A stretch of DNA of 64,000 nt from Dehalococcoidia bacterium (GCA_021295915.1 JAGWBK010000003.1:1-64000); one strand, 5' to 3'. Shown: positions 26,309 through 41,150, counted from the stretch's first letter. Translations and numbers: made by a program. The notes: generated by a model not told the origin, from the letters alone.

Positions 26309-28555
26309 TTAAATCTCCTGTGAGGGAATAGTGAAGTGGAAGGTTGAACCCTCACCTACTTCCGACTCCACCCAGATCGTCCCACCGTGGCGTTCCACAA
26401 TTTTTGAGCACATAGCAAGCCCGATACCTGTCCCTGGGTACTTGCTCCGCTTATGCGCCCGCTTGAACATACCAAATATACGGTCCTGGTAACGTGGCCT
26501 GATCCCAATACCGTTATCCGAAACAGACAGATGCCAATCCTTGTCGTTTCGTTGGCATGATACGTGAATCTTGGGAGTTTCGTCATCCTTCCTGAACTTG
26601 ATCGCGTTAGCTATCAGGTTCTCCAGTAGCTGAGCAATCTGTACTGGATCGCCGTCGAACTCAGGGAGTTGGTCGTGTGTAACCTCTGCCGAAGTCTCCT
26701 CAATCGACACCCCCAGGTCTGCCAGTGCATTTGATAGTGCCCTGTTGCAGTCCACTTGCTCAAACGGGTTGCCGTCGGACTCGACCCTGGAGTACTCCAA
26801 CAGATCGTTAATCAGGTTTCTCATCCTGTGAACGGCATCGACGGTATATTCGATGAACTCCAGCCCGTCCTCGTCGATTCGATCTCGGTATCGCTCTTCC
26901 AGCAGGTTCACATACCCGGATATGACTCGTAGAGGCTCCTGCAGGTCATGAGACGCGATGTAAGCGAACTGTTCGAGTTCTGCATTGGATCGCGTTAACT
27001 CCTCAGCCTGTTCCTGCAGGACTCTATCTGCCTCCACAGTGTCTGTGTGCAGTTGGGCGTTGGCAATCGCGCCCGCGACTTGTGCCCCGATGAGTTCGGC
27101 CACTTCAACGTCGTGATGGGTATAGATGTCCTCGCTTAGAGACCTGAAGTTCAGAGCCGCTATCACTCGGTCGTTATAGACCAGCGGAACGCTAAGGAAC
27201 GACCTGATTCCACTCTCATACTCGGGTCCAAGGCCCGGGAAACGACCCAGCATGGCCTCCCGCGAACCGGGATGGAACACAGTGGCACGCCGGTTCCTTA
27301 TGACCTCCCCAGTGAAGGTGCCGGCAATTCTTGTCGTCTCGCTCACGGCGCGACCGGGGACCGGTACACCGATGACGTACGCTGTCATGAACTCTCCAAT
27401 GTCCTCCCTGATCAGGTTGATCGAGATGCGATCAAATGGGATGAGGTGAAGCGTCTGGTCCGCGAAGAGGTCGTACACCTCTTCAATCTCCAGGGACGAT
27501 GAGATGACTCGCCCAATTTCTGCAAGAGCGGCGTTCTGCTGAGCTAGCCGCTGTGCAGCGGCGGCGGCAGAGGCGTTTTCCCTGAAGAGCCGCGAATTTG
27601 CGATTGCTGGCGCAATCTGGGCAACGACCTTTCTCATCAGGTCTAGGTGGTGCTCCTCGTATGCATTGTCCTTCAGGGACCGCATGTTCAGTACGCCCAG
27701 TACTTCATTCTGGAACCTTATAGGTGCAGCTATGACCGACTTTAGGCCGGAACGGACTCTCCGGGGAAATCGCTCCGTCAATTCGTCCAGATTGCCCTGC
27801 AGAACTATCGCGTCACCTCGCTCGATGGCTTCGCCAATCATGGTCCCTTCTAACGGGACAGTACTGCCACGCTCTCTTCCGGCTGCGAACACACCAAAAA
27901 CGTACTCATTAACGAAGGTCTGGGTCTCATGGTCCACAAGGCTGATCGCAATCCGGTCAAATGGAATCAATCGCCTCAGCTGCTGCGCAAAACCCTCATA
28001 AACGTCGTTGATGTCCAGCGACGAGGTGATGATACGGCCGACTTCGGCAAGCAGCGCGTTCTCTCTCGCCAGCAGCTCGGCCTGTGAAGACGCCATCTCC
28101 AGCGCCTCAAGAAGGTTCTTCTGTTCGGTGACGTCGTCGATGTACACGCTGATCTGTGGGTAGTCTGGAGTCAGCACTACCTTCTGGCTGTATACCCTAT
28201 CGTCGATGTTTGTCTCCCGAGTCAGAGACTCCAGACCCCCTCTCTGCATCCGCTGCGCCAACTGCTCCACTCCACTGAGGAGCGGGTGACCGAATCCAAG
28301 GGATTCAAGGTCAGGGAACATGTCTCGGGCCGCGTGGTTCCGGTAGGAAACCGTACCATCGAACTCGATCTCGACGACGGCGCTGGGGTCGTGGTCAACC
28401 AGTGAAGCTAGTCTGGCGAGAACGCCGGAAACATGCTGCTGTGTGCGACCAAGATCCTCAAGCTCTTCTATACGCCTGTTGGCAAGTGCAAGCTGCTCTT
28501 CCAGTGATAGAGAGGTTTCTCCAGCTACTTGGTTCACCACGGGAAATGCCTCCAC
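26309..28555 (-). CDS. cytoplasmic multi-sensor histidine kinase (PAS-GAF-GAF)
   Basis: 748 residues without membrane segments. In order: a coiled-coil start, a PAS-like domain (about 45-150), GAF 1 (about 180-325), GAF 2 (about 345-490, clearly similar to GAF 1), a coiled coil, HisKA with the phospho-acceptor in ASHDLQEPLRVISGY, and HATPase_c with NLIANAIKFR, VSDNGIGI and the GTGIGLAMC G2 box. The DLQEPLR form of the H-box is that of phytochrome-like kinases. No bilin-binding cysteine motif is evident, so the stimulus is unknown. It forms an operon with the receiver just downstream. Confidence 0.92.
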   Translation of the reverse strand: MEAFPVVNQVAGETSLSLEEQLALANRRIEELEDLGRTQQHVSGVLARLASLVDHDPSAVVEIEFDGTVSYRNHAARDMFPDLESLGFGHPLLSGVEQLAQRMQRGGLESLTRETNIDDRVYSQKVVLTPDYPQISVYIDDVTEQKNLLEALEMASSQAELLARENALLAEVGRIITSSLDINDVYEGFAQQLRRLIPFDRIAISLVDHETQTFVNEYVFGVFAAGRERGSTVPLEGTMIGEAIERGDAIVLQGNLDELTERFPRRVRSGLKSVIAAPIRFQNEVLGVLNMRSLKDNAYEEHHLDLMRKVVAQIAPAIANSRLFRENASAAAAAQRLAQQNAALAEIGRVISSSLEIEEVYDLFADQTLHLIPFDRISINLIREDIGEFMTAYVIGVPVPGRAVSETTRIAGTFTGEVIRNRRATVFHPGSREAMLGRFPGLGPEYESGIRSFLSVPLVYNDRVIAALNFRSLSEDIYTHHDVEVAELIGAQVAGAIANAQLHTDTVEADRVLQEQAEELTRSNAELEQFAYIASHDLQEPLRVISGYVNLLEERYRDRIDEDGLEFIEYTVDAVHRMRNLINDLLEYSRVESDGNPFEQVDCNRALSNALADLGVSIEETSAEVTHDQLPEFDGDPVQIAQLLENLIANAIKFRKDDETPKIHVSCQRNDKDWHLSVSDNGIGIRPRYQDRIFGMFKRAHKRSKYPGTGIGLAMCSKIVERHGGTIWVESEVGEGSTFHFTIPSQEI

Positions 28556-28845
28556 AAGAATCTTTGGTCTTCTTTCGAACGTCGCCTGAAGTTATTGGGC
28601 TCCACCCTACCCCTCGCCGGCGAGCGTACCCGACGTACCCCGGTTCACCCCTAGCCGCAATCCGTTCGCATTCGATATGATGAATATGCTTGGAGAGTCC
28701 CTTAACTTATGGCGCTTAGAGTCCAAGGTAGTGGGTGTTCCGAGTGAGGAAACGGGCTGATTCTTCAGCATTATGACTACTCCAATTGAACTGGCGCAAG
28801 CCACGACAATTCGACTGAAAATTCAAAGCCAGTGCGAGGACTGAC

Positions 28846-29586
28846 ATGGCCGTAATAGCGACCGGTGGCCTATCTGGAGGCGGAGGACGATTCCTTGGGC
28901 CGGAGCTGTCCAGGCGCATAGACGCCGACTACGTTGACAGGCTCATTCTATCTAACGTTTCCAGGGAGTTGCAGGCTACGGTCGAGGCACTTGACCAGCG
29001 GGAGCAGCGCCCTCCAACTCGTGCGGAGCGATTCTCCCGTCTTATCCAGAGGATCATGGAGCGTACCGCCTACACTGGTGGGGGACCTGACCCCTACTTC
29101 GGGACCGTATATCCCGAGTTTCTCATCTCCGAGTACGACGAGTTGCCCACCCTGATAGCAACGCGCGGCCACGAGATTGATGACGACGCATACATAGGCG
29201 CGATTCGCACGGTCATCGAAGACCTCGCGTCAGGTGGAAATGTGGTCATAGTCGGAAGGGGCGCTCACGTCATCCTGCAGGATAATCCCGATGTACTCCG
29301 CGTGGGCCTTATCGCCACCTTCGAGGACAGGGTAGAACGCGTAATGGTCCGCGAACGTATGACCCAATCGGAAGCTGAACTCTCGATCCAGGCCAGGGAC
29401 GCAGCCAGGCTTCAGTACTTCCAGAGATTCTTTAATATCGATACCCCCGACGCAGCAGAGTTTTATCACCTGGTGATAAACACTAGTGAGATGAACCTCG
29501 ACGCCGCGACCGACATTATCATCAGGGCATCCGAAGAGCTCGAGATGGGAAGGCTCTCGCGACACGCCTTCCGGGTTGAGCCATAG
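28846..29586 (+). CDS. cytidylate kinase-like family protein
   Basis: 246 residues. It has the P-loop-like VIATGGLSGGGGRFLGPELSRRI at the N-terminus and later VVIVGRGAHVILQDNPDVLRVGLIATFEDRVERVMVRERM, which match the 'cytidylate kinase-like' family (about 200-250 aa). In canonical Cmk the P-loop is GPxGxGKGT; here the catalytic lysine of the loop is not obvious, so activity on CMP is uncertain. The gene stands alone. The 290-base strip before it (28556-28845) separates it from the divergent sensor kinase and shows no clear promoter match. Confidence 0.8.
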   Translation: MAVIATGGLSGGGGRFLGPELSRRIDADYVDRLILSNVSRELQATVEALDQREQRPPTRAERFSRLIQRIMERTAYTGGGPDPYFGTVYPEFLISEYDELPTLIATRGHEIDDDAYIGAIRTVIEDLASGGNVVIVGRGAHVILQDNPDVLRVGLIATFEDRVERVMVRERMTQSEAELSIQARDAARLQYFQRFFNIDTPDAAEFYHLVINTSEMNLDAATDIIIRASEELEMGRLSRHAFRVEP

Positions 29587-29617
29587 GCTCCATCTGACGC
29601 TCGAACCCATGCTTTAC

Positions 29618-30466
29618 TTACTCCAGAAGCGTGCGGAGTGAGTTGACAACTATCGGCCTTCCGGTCTCCGGGTGGTCAATCACCGTGACGTAGGCGCCGT
29701 ACACTTCCCTGATGCGTTCGGCCGTCAGCACTTCGTGAGGCGTCCCGAACGCCACAAATCGACCTCCCGACATGAGGGCAATCTTGTCGCAGAACTGGGA
29801 GGCAAGTGTTAGGTCGTGAACAGCCGTGACAACCGTTCGTCCGCCGATGGACAGGTTGCGGAGCATCTGCATGATCGACGGCTGGTAGGCCAGGTCTAGG
29901 TTGGCCGTCGGCTCGTCTAGCAGCAGTACCGGAGTCTGCTGAGCCAGGGCCATCGCGATCGCCACCCGCTGTCTCTCACCTCCAGAAAGCTGGTCCACTG
30001 GTCTGTCGAGCAGCTCCTGTGTGTCGGTGACCGACATCGCCTCCAGAGCGATCGCCAAGTCTTCCTCAGTTTCCCATGAGAGGAGTCCGAGGTGTGGGTT
30101 GCGTCCCATGAGCACTACCTCTAGCGCCTTTGCTCCCGCGGGAAGTTCGGGAGCCTGGGGAACGACAGCCACCAACCGTGCGCGAGCCTTGGACGACAAC
30201 TGCGAGATATCACTCCCCTCGACGCAAACTGTGCCGTCGCTCGGGCGAATTGCCCCAGCAATCAACTTCATCAGCGTAGACTTGCCAACACCATTGGGCC
30301 CGCCGATGCCTATCATATTCCCATGAGCGAGGTCCAAGTCTACTCCGGTCAGGACCGAACGTCTTCCATAGCCAGCCCACGCCCCTTTAATCGAGATGGC
30401 GGATTGACCGGTCTCGCTGGGGCCAATTTCGCGAGCTGCAGTGGATGTTTGACTTGGAGAGATCAA
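29618..30466 (-). CDS. btuD: cobalamin ABC transporter, ATP-binding subunit
   Basis: 282 residues. Standard ABC ATPase: Walker A GPNGVGKST, Q-loop region VVPQAPELP, signature LSGGERQRV, Walker B VLLLDEP and the switch histidine in TAVHDL. It is of the FecE/BtuD type that powers uptake of siderophores, haem or vitamin B12. The ATG overlaps the permease gene by four bases (ATGA), so it is the last gene of the btuF-btuC-btuD operon. The riboswitch at the head of the operon makes cobalamin the most likely substrate. Confidence 0.9.
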   Translation of the reverse strand: MISPSQTSTAAREIGPSETGQSAISIKGAWAGYGRRSVLTGVDLDLAHGNMIGIGGPNGVGKSTLMKLIAGAIRPSDGTVCVEGSDISQLSSKARARLVAVVPQAPELPAGAKALEVVLMGRNPHLGLLSWETEEDLAIALEAMSVTDTQELLDRPVDQLSGGERQRVAIAMALAQQTPVLLLDEPTANLDLAYQPSIMQMLRNLSIGGRTVVTAVHDLTLASQFCDKIALMSGGRFVAFGTPHEVLTAERIREVYGAYVTVIDHPETGRPIVVNSLRTLLE

Positions 30467-31545
30467 ACTTCACTCGTCCGTCTTCGCATGAGGATAAACA
30501 GGAAGAAAGGAGCCCCGCAGAAGGCGGTAACAACCCCAACAGGAAGTTCTCCCGGGCTGACTATAGTTCGTGCAACCAGGTCTGCCAGAACTAGAAATGT
30601 CCCGCCCACAAGGCCGCTCATGGGAATAATGAACCTGTAGTCGACACCCCAGAGAATGCGTACGACATGAGGTGCTACAAGCCCCACAAACCCTATCAAC
30701 CCACTGAAGGAGACAGCGGCTGCCGTTGCCAGGGTTGCGGCAACGATAAGAGCGATCTTCACCCTCTCGACATCAACCCCCAGCATTGAGGCGTGCTCCT
30801 CGCTGAGCTGCACCACATTTAGTATTCTTGCGAATCCCAGCAGCACGCACACACTGGGCCCCAAATACAGCAACACGACGAGACTGTCGCTCCATTCAGC
30901 GGCAATGAAGCTGCCCATGAGCCAGCTCAACACGGGCCTGAGGTCCGGGTCGCTGCGTATCATAAGCAGACTTGTCACTGAGGCTGCCAGTGCTGAGATT
31001 GCCACTCCAGCCAGGATAAGCGTCGTGAGGGGCGTGCCCTGAACGCGCCTCGCAACCGTGTATGCGATAGCAACCGAGGTGATGCCTCCACCGAACGCGG
31101 CTATTGGCAAGATTCCAACTCCGGCGAGATAGAGTGGGATGCCCGTCAGAAGCACTATCGTAGCCGCAAGTCCCGCCCCGGACGCTACACCCACCAGGTA
31201 CGGGTCAGCAAGTGGGTTCTTGAACAGCCCTTGGTAAGCTGCCCCAGACATCGCCAGTCCCGCACCCACGATAAGTGCCAGGGCAACGCGCGGAAGTCTC
31301 AATTGCCACAGGATTGTGTTCCACGAGTCCGGATGGCCTGATTCGCCTACGCCTGGAAGTCGCGCTCCAAGCATCTCGATGATCGCGTTCAGAGGTATGT
31401 ATACCGAGCCCTGGCTGGCAGCAACCATGGCGGCCAATAGAGCGACTGCCAGCCCTGCCACCAGCCTCCGCCAGGGATATCGGAGTCCCACGACCCTTGA
31501 GGCAACGGCGCTGACTCTGGTGCTGTCAACCTCTCCGACTGCCAT
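30463..31545 (-). CDS. btuC: cobalamin ABC transporter, FecCD-type permease
   Basis: 360 residues with about ten membrane segments, the FecCD/BtuC permease family. Family signatures are LRLPRVALALIVGAGLAMSGAAYQGLFKNPLADPYLVGVASGAGLAA, the middle SWLMGSF segment, and VSFSGLIGFVGLVAPHVVR with its coupling-helix Gly. It forms the channel dimer to which the ATPase and the binding lipoprotein dock. It sits 29 bases after btuF and overlaps btuD by four bases. Substrate call (cobalamin rather than iron-siderophore) rests on the upstream riboswitch. Confidence 0.9.
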   Translation of the reverse strand: MAVGEVDSTRVSAVASRVVGLRYPWRRLVAGLAVALLAAMVAASQGSVYIPLNAIIEMLGARLPGVGESGHPDSWNTILWQLRLPRVALALIVGAGLAMSGAAYQGLFKNPLADPYLVGVASGAGLAATIVLLTGIPLYLAGVGILPIAAFGGGITSVAIAYTVARRVQGTPLTTLILAGVAISALAASVTSLLMIRSDPDLRPVLSWLMGSFIAAEWSDSLVVLLYLGPSVCVLLGFARILNVVQLSEEHASMLGVDVERVKIALIVAATLATAAAVSFSGLIGFVGLVAPHVVRILWGVDYRFIIPMSGLVGGTFLVLADLVARTIVSPGELPVGVVTAFCGAPFFLFILMRRRTSEV

Positions 31546-31574
31546 CTCCCTACTTCACACCCCTCCCCGCCTTG

Positions 31575-32687
31575 CTACTCGAAGATTCCTGGGTAGACCA
31601 GACGGGCCATCTCTTCAACTCCCTCGATGAACCTGGGTCCCTGGATCGACAACGCATCTGTACTGAGTGTCAGTAATGTCCCATGCCTGACTGCGCGAAC
31701 GGACTCGAATGCCGGTTCACCAGTGAAGCCTTCAGGGTCAGACGTGAAGATGATTGTCGGGTCACGTTCCACAATCACCTCGGGGCTAATCTGGGCATAC
31801 CCCTCGATGTCGTGGGCGACGTTCTCAAGCTTCAGTAGATCGAAGACTTCCTGCATCATCGTGCCCTGGCCAGGAGCCCAGAATCCGCCCACATCCTGCA
31901 GCACGGTCGGTCCAGCACCAATAGGTTCCATAGTTTCTCGAATGGCAGCGACCCTTGCCTCGAAGTCTCTGGCCACTAGCTCGGCTTCATTTGGGTTCCC
32001 GACTATCTTGCCCCACGTTCGAATGTGGTCGGCGATCTTCTCGAAATCGTCAGTCAGCGAAGGGATGTAGAGTACCTTGAGTCCCGCCCGCTCCAGGTCC
32101 TGCACGAACCGGTCGAAGAAGACAAAGACGAGGTCGGGTTCCAGCGCGACTGTCGCCTCGATGTCCATGTTGAAGGCATCGCCTACCCGTGGGATGTCGG
32201 CAGCTTCAGGAGGGTAACTGACGTACTGGTGAGTCCCGACGATCCGCTCGCCCTCTCCTATGGCGAATAGGATTTCTACAATCGCAGAGTCAAAAGCGAC
32301 TATCCTCTCGGGAGGCTGATCGAACGTAATCTCGCGTCCGTCCCCAGACTTCACTGAAACTGGGTATACGGCGGGTATTGGAGTCGGTTCTTCCACCCTG
32401 AGTCTTGAAGGGGGAGTCTCAGCGCGCTTTGGTAGTGTGCCAACTTCAAAGACCCCGATTGCCATGTCAGGGACCCTCGTCGGTGCCGGCGCTGGGGGGT
32501 GAGGCTGTGCCGGCTCAGTCGACGGAGCGGTCTGTGGCGCGAGAGCCGGTTGTGCTGGTGCTGCGAGTGCTGGAACTTCCGGCGCTGGCGGCGCGCCAGG
32601 CTCATTCGTTGCACAAGCGATCATGCCGATCCAGACAAGGAGCAGGCCTAAAAGGGATATGGTGAGTCTTTGCAATTTCAACTCCAT
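31575..32687 (-). CDS. btuF: cobalamin-binding lipoprotein (BtuF-like)
   Basis: 370 residues. The N-terminus has a signal peptide with a lipobox-like IGMIAC, so the mature protein would be lipid-anchored at Cys25. A Pro/Ala/Gln-rich linker of about 60 residues follows. The class III binding domain starts around residue 105: REITFDQPPERIVAFDSAIVEILFAIGEGERIVGTHQYVSYPPEA, then ATVALEPDLVFVFF and a long connecting helix. This fits periplasmic-type B12/siderophore binding proteins anchored in a monoderm or atypical envelope. It is the first gene behind the cobalamin riboswitch. Confidence 0.88.
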   Translation of the reverse strand: MELKLQRLTISLLGLLLVWIGMIACATNEPGAPPAPEVPALAAPAQPALAPQTAPSTEPAQPHPPAPAPTRVPDMAIGVFEVGTLPKRAETPPSRLRVEEPTPIPAVYPVSVKSGDGREITFDQPPERIVAFDSAIVEILFAIGEGERIVGTHQYVSYPPEAADIPRVGDAFNMDIEATVALEPDLVFVFFDRFVQDLERAGLKVLYIPSLTDDFEKIADHIRTWGKIVGNPNEAELVARDFEARVAAIRETMEPIGAGPTVLQDVGGFWAPGQGTMMQEVFDLLKLENVAHDIEGYAQISPEVIVERDPTIIFTSDPEGFTGEPAFESVRAVRHGTLLTLSTDALSIQGPRFIEGVEEMARLVYPGIFE

Positions 32688-32742
32688 CAGTTGAAGTAGC
32701 CGACCATGCCGTACACAGGGGTGACACAGTGTCCGTTCTTGA

Positions 32743-32779
32743 TAAAGAAAAGACCCTGCTTCCAGGAAGGAGCAGGGTC
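32743..32779 (-). terminator. intrinsic terminator between riboswitch and btuF
   Basis: Nine-base arms (32752-32760 and 32771-32779, GACCCTGCT with AGCAGGGTC) with a ten-base loop are followed on the minus strand by TTTTCTTT. It stands between the riboswitch and the btuF start 56 bases further on. Its place suggests that cobalamin binding to the riboswitch favours this hairpin and stops transcription. Confidence 0.8.
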
Positions 32780-32831
32780 AGTCGCGGCTCTGCGGGCCGA
32801 TTTCGTACCTTTCCTCGAAGGCCAAGTTGTC

Positions 32832-32947
32832 GACGGGAGTAGTGGACCGGGCTCGCTTCGCACTTCAGCGAAGCCTACCGTTGCGGGACAGCGCTGGACT
32901 TCGACCAGCTTCCTCTCTTAGGCCCTTTGACGGGCGCTCCCGCCGTC
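32832..32947 (-). ncRNA. cobalamin riboswitch
   Basis: On the minus strand the leader contains the cobalamin core: GGAA-GCTGG-TCGAAGT-CCAGC followed by GCTGTCCCGCAACGGT, nearly identical to the conserved CACTGTCCCGCCACGGT-type segment. Downstream are a strong hairpin GCTTCGC/GCGAAGC and an AGCCCGG-type B12-box variant. The outer ends GACGGCGGGAG and CTCCCGTC can pair as the closing stem. A terminator lies 53 bases further on. A TTGACA (33020-33015, minus) may be the -35 of its promoter, with only a weak -10. It controls the btuF-btuC-btuD genes. Confidence 0.85.
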
Positions 32948-33140
32948 TCTGATTCTGTTTGACAGGTTCAACACGCAATATGCGTTGGCTAATGATGAAC
33001 GCACACAACTCCCCTGTCAAGAAATCGGCGACTGGACGCTTGGATGCTTCGCAAGTCGGCAGTAAGACTACACAGGTTTCAGCACCTGTCGGGGTACCCT
33101 CTGCACCTGCAAATCACGTTTGAGGAACGCGTCAGCCCGA

Positions 33141-33169
33141 TTGAGTATACGTTCGAAAAATGATACAAT
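33141..33169 (+). promoter_or_regulatory. sigma70-type promoter of gyrB
   Basis: TTGAGT at 33141-33146, a 17-base spacer and TACAAT at 33164-33169 form a good housekeeping promoter. Transcription would begin near 33176, leaving a leader of about 200 bases before the gyrB ATG. This is the only strong plus-strand promoter I see in the strip 32688-33377, which otherwise holds the riboswitch and terminator on the other strand. Confidence 0.65.
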
Positions 33170-33284
33170 TGTCCTACTGCTATTTGTACGGAAAACGTCG
33201 CATCCAAACGGCTGGCTTGGCTCTCGACTGAAGCATTTGCAACTACGTTGAGAGGGCCGTTAACCCGACTACCTATAGGCATGA

Positions 33285-35324
<2,040 letters not shown>

Positions 35325-35357
35325 TCCGGCAGAACGGAATTAGGTTTGGACGGTAGC

Positions 35358-36284
35358 TTAGCGCTGGTCCCACATGCCGGTGCTGAAGTATCGCTCGCCG
35401 ATGTCATTGAAGATCGTAACGACCGATCCTTCTCCGGCCCTTTTTGCCGTCTTGAGTGCTCCAAGCATGTAGGCGCCCGAACTCTGTCCAGCAAACAGGC
35501 CCCTGGCTGACAGCTCGAGCGAAACGGTCCTCGCCTCGTCCACGTCTATCGGCAGCATCTCGTCGACCACAGTCTGGTCGAACGTGTTAGGAATGATGTG
35601 ACCCTCGCCGAGAGGCTTCAATCCTTCGACACCAGGCCATTCCGGCGGGTTGATGCCGACGATATGAATGTCCCGATTATGCTCCTTCAGCCTCCGCCCT
35701 ACCCCGCTGATAGTGCCTCCAGTGCCGACCCCAGCGACGAAGTGAGTGATCTGCGGTACCTGTTTCAGGATCTCCTCGGCGGTTGTGTCGTAGTGAGCCT
35801 GGGGATTGTTCATGTTGGAGTACTGGTCGCACCAGAAGTACCGGTCGGGATCGCTCTCGTAGCGACGCTTGACCTCATAGAGCGTTTCATCATAACCGAG
35901 CATTGGATCAGTAGCGATGATTTCCGCGCCGTGAGCAATGAGTCGTTTCTTCCTCTCTTCACTGGCGTTCTCTGGCATGACGAGCGCGACCCTATAGCCA
36001 AGGACCGCTCCAATCATGGCGTACGCAATCCCAGCGTTACCAGAGGTGGCGTCAAGAATCGTCTTGTCCCTTGTGAGGTTCCCCGCCAGTATGGCCTCGA
36101 CCAGCATTCTCAACACCGGCCTGTCCTTGATTGATCCCCCAGGGTTGAGGTGCTCGTACTTGGCAAACACCCGGGCATCCCCAGTGTCATAGTCAAGAGC
36201 GACCTGTGCCGTCGGCGTATTGCCGATGGCCTTCAACGGAGGGTACTGCTCAATGAAGTCCAGAAACTCCTTGGAAGGAGCCAA
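35358..36284 (-). CDS. cysK: cysteine synthase family PLP enzyme
   Basis: 308 residues, full length for the OASS/CBS fold type II family. The PLP lysine is in NPGGSIKDRPVLRMLVEA, the substrate loop is TSGNAGIAYAM, the phosphate-binding loop GTGGTISGVGRRL and the late SSGAY near residue 275. It should make cysteine from O-acetylserine (or O-phosphoserine) and sulfide. The TSGNAG form instead of TSGNTG and the lack of nearby cys genes leave CysM or another sulfur donor specificity possible. It converges with gyrB (gap 33 bases). Confidence 0.88.
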   Translation of the reverse strand: MAPSKEFLDFIEQYPPLKAIGNTPTAQVALDYDTGDARVFAKYEHLNPGGSIKDRPVLRMLVEAILAGNLTRDKTILDATSGNAGIAYAMIGAVLGYRVALVMPENASEERKKRLIAHGAEIIATDPMLGYDETLYEVKRRYESDPDRYFWCDQYSNMNNPQAHYDTTAEEILKQVPQITHFVAGVGTGGTISGVGRRLKEHNRDIHIVGINPPEWPGVEGLKPLGEGHIIPNTFDQTVVDEMLPIDVDEARTVSLELSARGLFAGQSSGAYMLGALKTAKRAGEGSVVTIFNDIGERYFSTGMWDQR

Positions 36285-36340
36285 TGTCTTACCTCTCAGT
36301 TTTCGTTCGTGTGCTCGATCGCCATGTGCTGTACACGTGA

Positions 36341-39423
<3,083 letters not shown>

Positions 39424-39427
<4 letters not shown>

Positions 39428-40068
39428 CGTTCAGCAACTCCGTCGGGCTTCACAAAACTCCGAATGTACGATGGCAGACTGTCCAGGCACTGGCGAAGGT
39501 CGGTGACTGTATCGACGTCCAACTCAAACCCAGGCGTCCAGAACTCCCTGAACTCTATGTTCAGGTCCATTGCCTGTCCCCTGTGCTTCCTGTGGCTTTC
39601 ACTTCCCAGCTTTGGTGTGAACTCCAGATCTGCGGGGACTACGAGGGCATTTGTGCCACCGTCGTGAGCAGGACAGATGGTTATCCCGTTAGTGTGTGAC
39701 ACGAGCTCTACAAGGCCCAGGACATCCGAGTCGGTCAGCAGTGGCAGATCACCCGGGATGTAGGCGGCAGCTCCGCCAGCGTCCCAAACACGCTTGAACG
39801 CACCATTCACCGCAAGGTTGAGGTCGTTGTACCTGTCGGGACTCCAGGTCGCGTTATGGTCTTCAGCGATCGCCTGAACTCTCTCGTCTCCTCCAACAAC
39901 AACTGTCCCAGAAACCCTGGAATCACGTAGTGTCCCGAGCACCGATGCCAGCATCACGGCACTGAGTTCAGCGCGCTCTTCGCTGTCGAGGTGGTCGCTG
40001 AGCCGTGTCTTCGACTCGGAGAGAGGCTTCATGGGCACGACAACAGTGACAGATGCCTCATGGGGCAT
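39424..40068 (-). CDS. cofC: 2-phospho-L-lactate guanylyltransferase
   Basis: About 214 residues from the internal ATG at 40068; an earlier in-frame ATG at 40083 would add five residues and lie deeper in cofD. CofC activates 2-phospholactate (or phosphoenolpyruvate) with GTP for F420 synthesis. It has the nucleotidyltransferase start VVVPMKPLSESKTRLSDHL, the YIPGDLPLLTDSDV metal site and ICPAHDGGTNALVVP. It overlaps cofD upstream and the LLM oxidoreductase downstream, forming one three-gene minus-strand operon. Confidence 0.9.
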
Positions 40069-40999
40069 GTGCCACCCCTGCAACTTCCAGGATTACACGA
40101 GCCAGTTCGATCTTGTCCTGTTCTGTGTTCATGATCGTGTCCACAACAACAGGCACCATCCCAAGGGACCTGATGTCATCAGCATGGTGCCGATCAATGT
40201 TATCCAGTACAAACACGTCGCAGATTCCTGAATAGCGTTTGGCGACCCCAACGCATGACACATCTTCACCGAGTTCCCCCAGCAACTTTGCTGCCGGCCC
40301 CCTTAGCGCCTTGCCGCCTACAATGGGGCTGACCGCAATGGTTACCCCGCCGAAGCTTTTGATTGCCGTTTCTACTCCCGGCACGGAGAGGATTGGAGCC
40401 ATGCTCAGCAGCGGATTCGACGGGCAGTACACCAGCACGCTTCTTTCCTGAAGGGCCTCGCTGAACGCCCGCGCCATAGACGCATTGTCTGAACCTTCGT
40501 ACATCAATTCACTGACAACGGGTTCGCAACTGTGCTTGACGAAGTACGTTTGGAAGGCAAGGACACCCATATCGGTCACGACCTTAGTCCTGACTCTGTC
40601 GTTGGTCATGGGAGCGACTGGGTGACTTACACCGAGCGACCGGAACAGCTGAGTCGTAACTTCGGACAACGTCTTTCCCTGCCGAAGCATGTTCGTCCTC
40701 ACGATGTGAGTCGCCATGTCTCGGTCTCCGAGACCGAACCATGTGTCCTCCCCGAGCTTGCTCAGGTGTTCCAGTGTGGCAAACGTCTCGCCGGTTATAC
40801 CCCACCCGGTGTAGGGATTAGCCAGACCGGCCAGCGTGTACATGACCGTGTCCAGATCGGGAGAGACATGCAGTCCATAGAACTCCTCATCGTCTCCAGT
40901 ATTGACAATTATTTGTAGGTCATCCGGGTCGAGAATTCTAGCTAGTCCAAGACACAGCTTCGCACCACCTACGCCACCAGCAAGTGCCAACACACTCAT
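40058..40999 (-). CDS. cofD: 2-phospho-L-lactate transferase
   Basis: 313 residues. CofD joins the activated phospholactate (or enolpyruvyl) group to the deazaflavin Fo to give F420-0. It starts MSVLALAGGVGGAKLCLGLARIL, the glycine-rich loop of the family, and continues with IIVNTGDDEEFYGLHVSPDLDTVMYTLAGL and GVTIAVSPIVGGKALRGPAAKLL, the GDP-binding region. It is the first gene of the cofD-cofC-LLM operon. Genes for Fo synthase and gamma-glutamyl ligase (fbiB/cofE) are not in the window. Confidence 0.93.
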   Translation of the reverse strand: MSVLALAGGVGGAKLCLGLARILDPDDLQIIVNTGDDEEFYGLHVSPDLDTVMYTLAGLANPYTGWGITGETFATLEHLSKLGEDTWFGLGDRDMATHIVRTNMLRQGKTLSEVTTQLFRSLGVSHPVAPMTNDRVRTKVVTDMGVLAFQTYFVKHSCEPVVSELMYEGSDNASMARAFSEALQERSVLVYCPSNPLLSMAPILSVPGVETAIKSFGGVTIAVSPIVGGKALRGPAAKLLGELGEDVSCVGVAKRYSGICDVFVLDNIDRHHADDIRSLGMVPVVVDTIMNTEQDKIELARVILEVAGVAHAP

Positions 41000-41150
41000 C
41001 CTACCGTTATCTCCCCTAAAGCGAGTTCACCGGGCGGGCAGACCCGAAAATCAACGATACTCTAACATGGCTTCTGAGGTCGAACCAAACCATCCCATAT
41101 ACCCTGTGCTAGAATCGTCACGTGTACTCTCGTGACTGAGAGGCAGTCAC

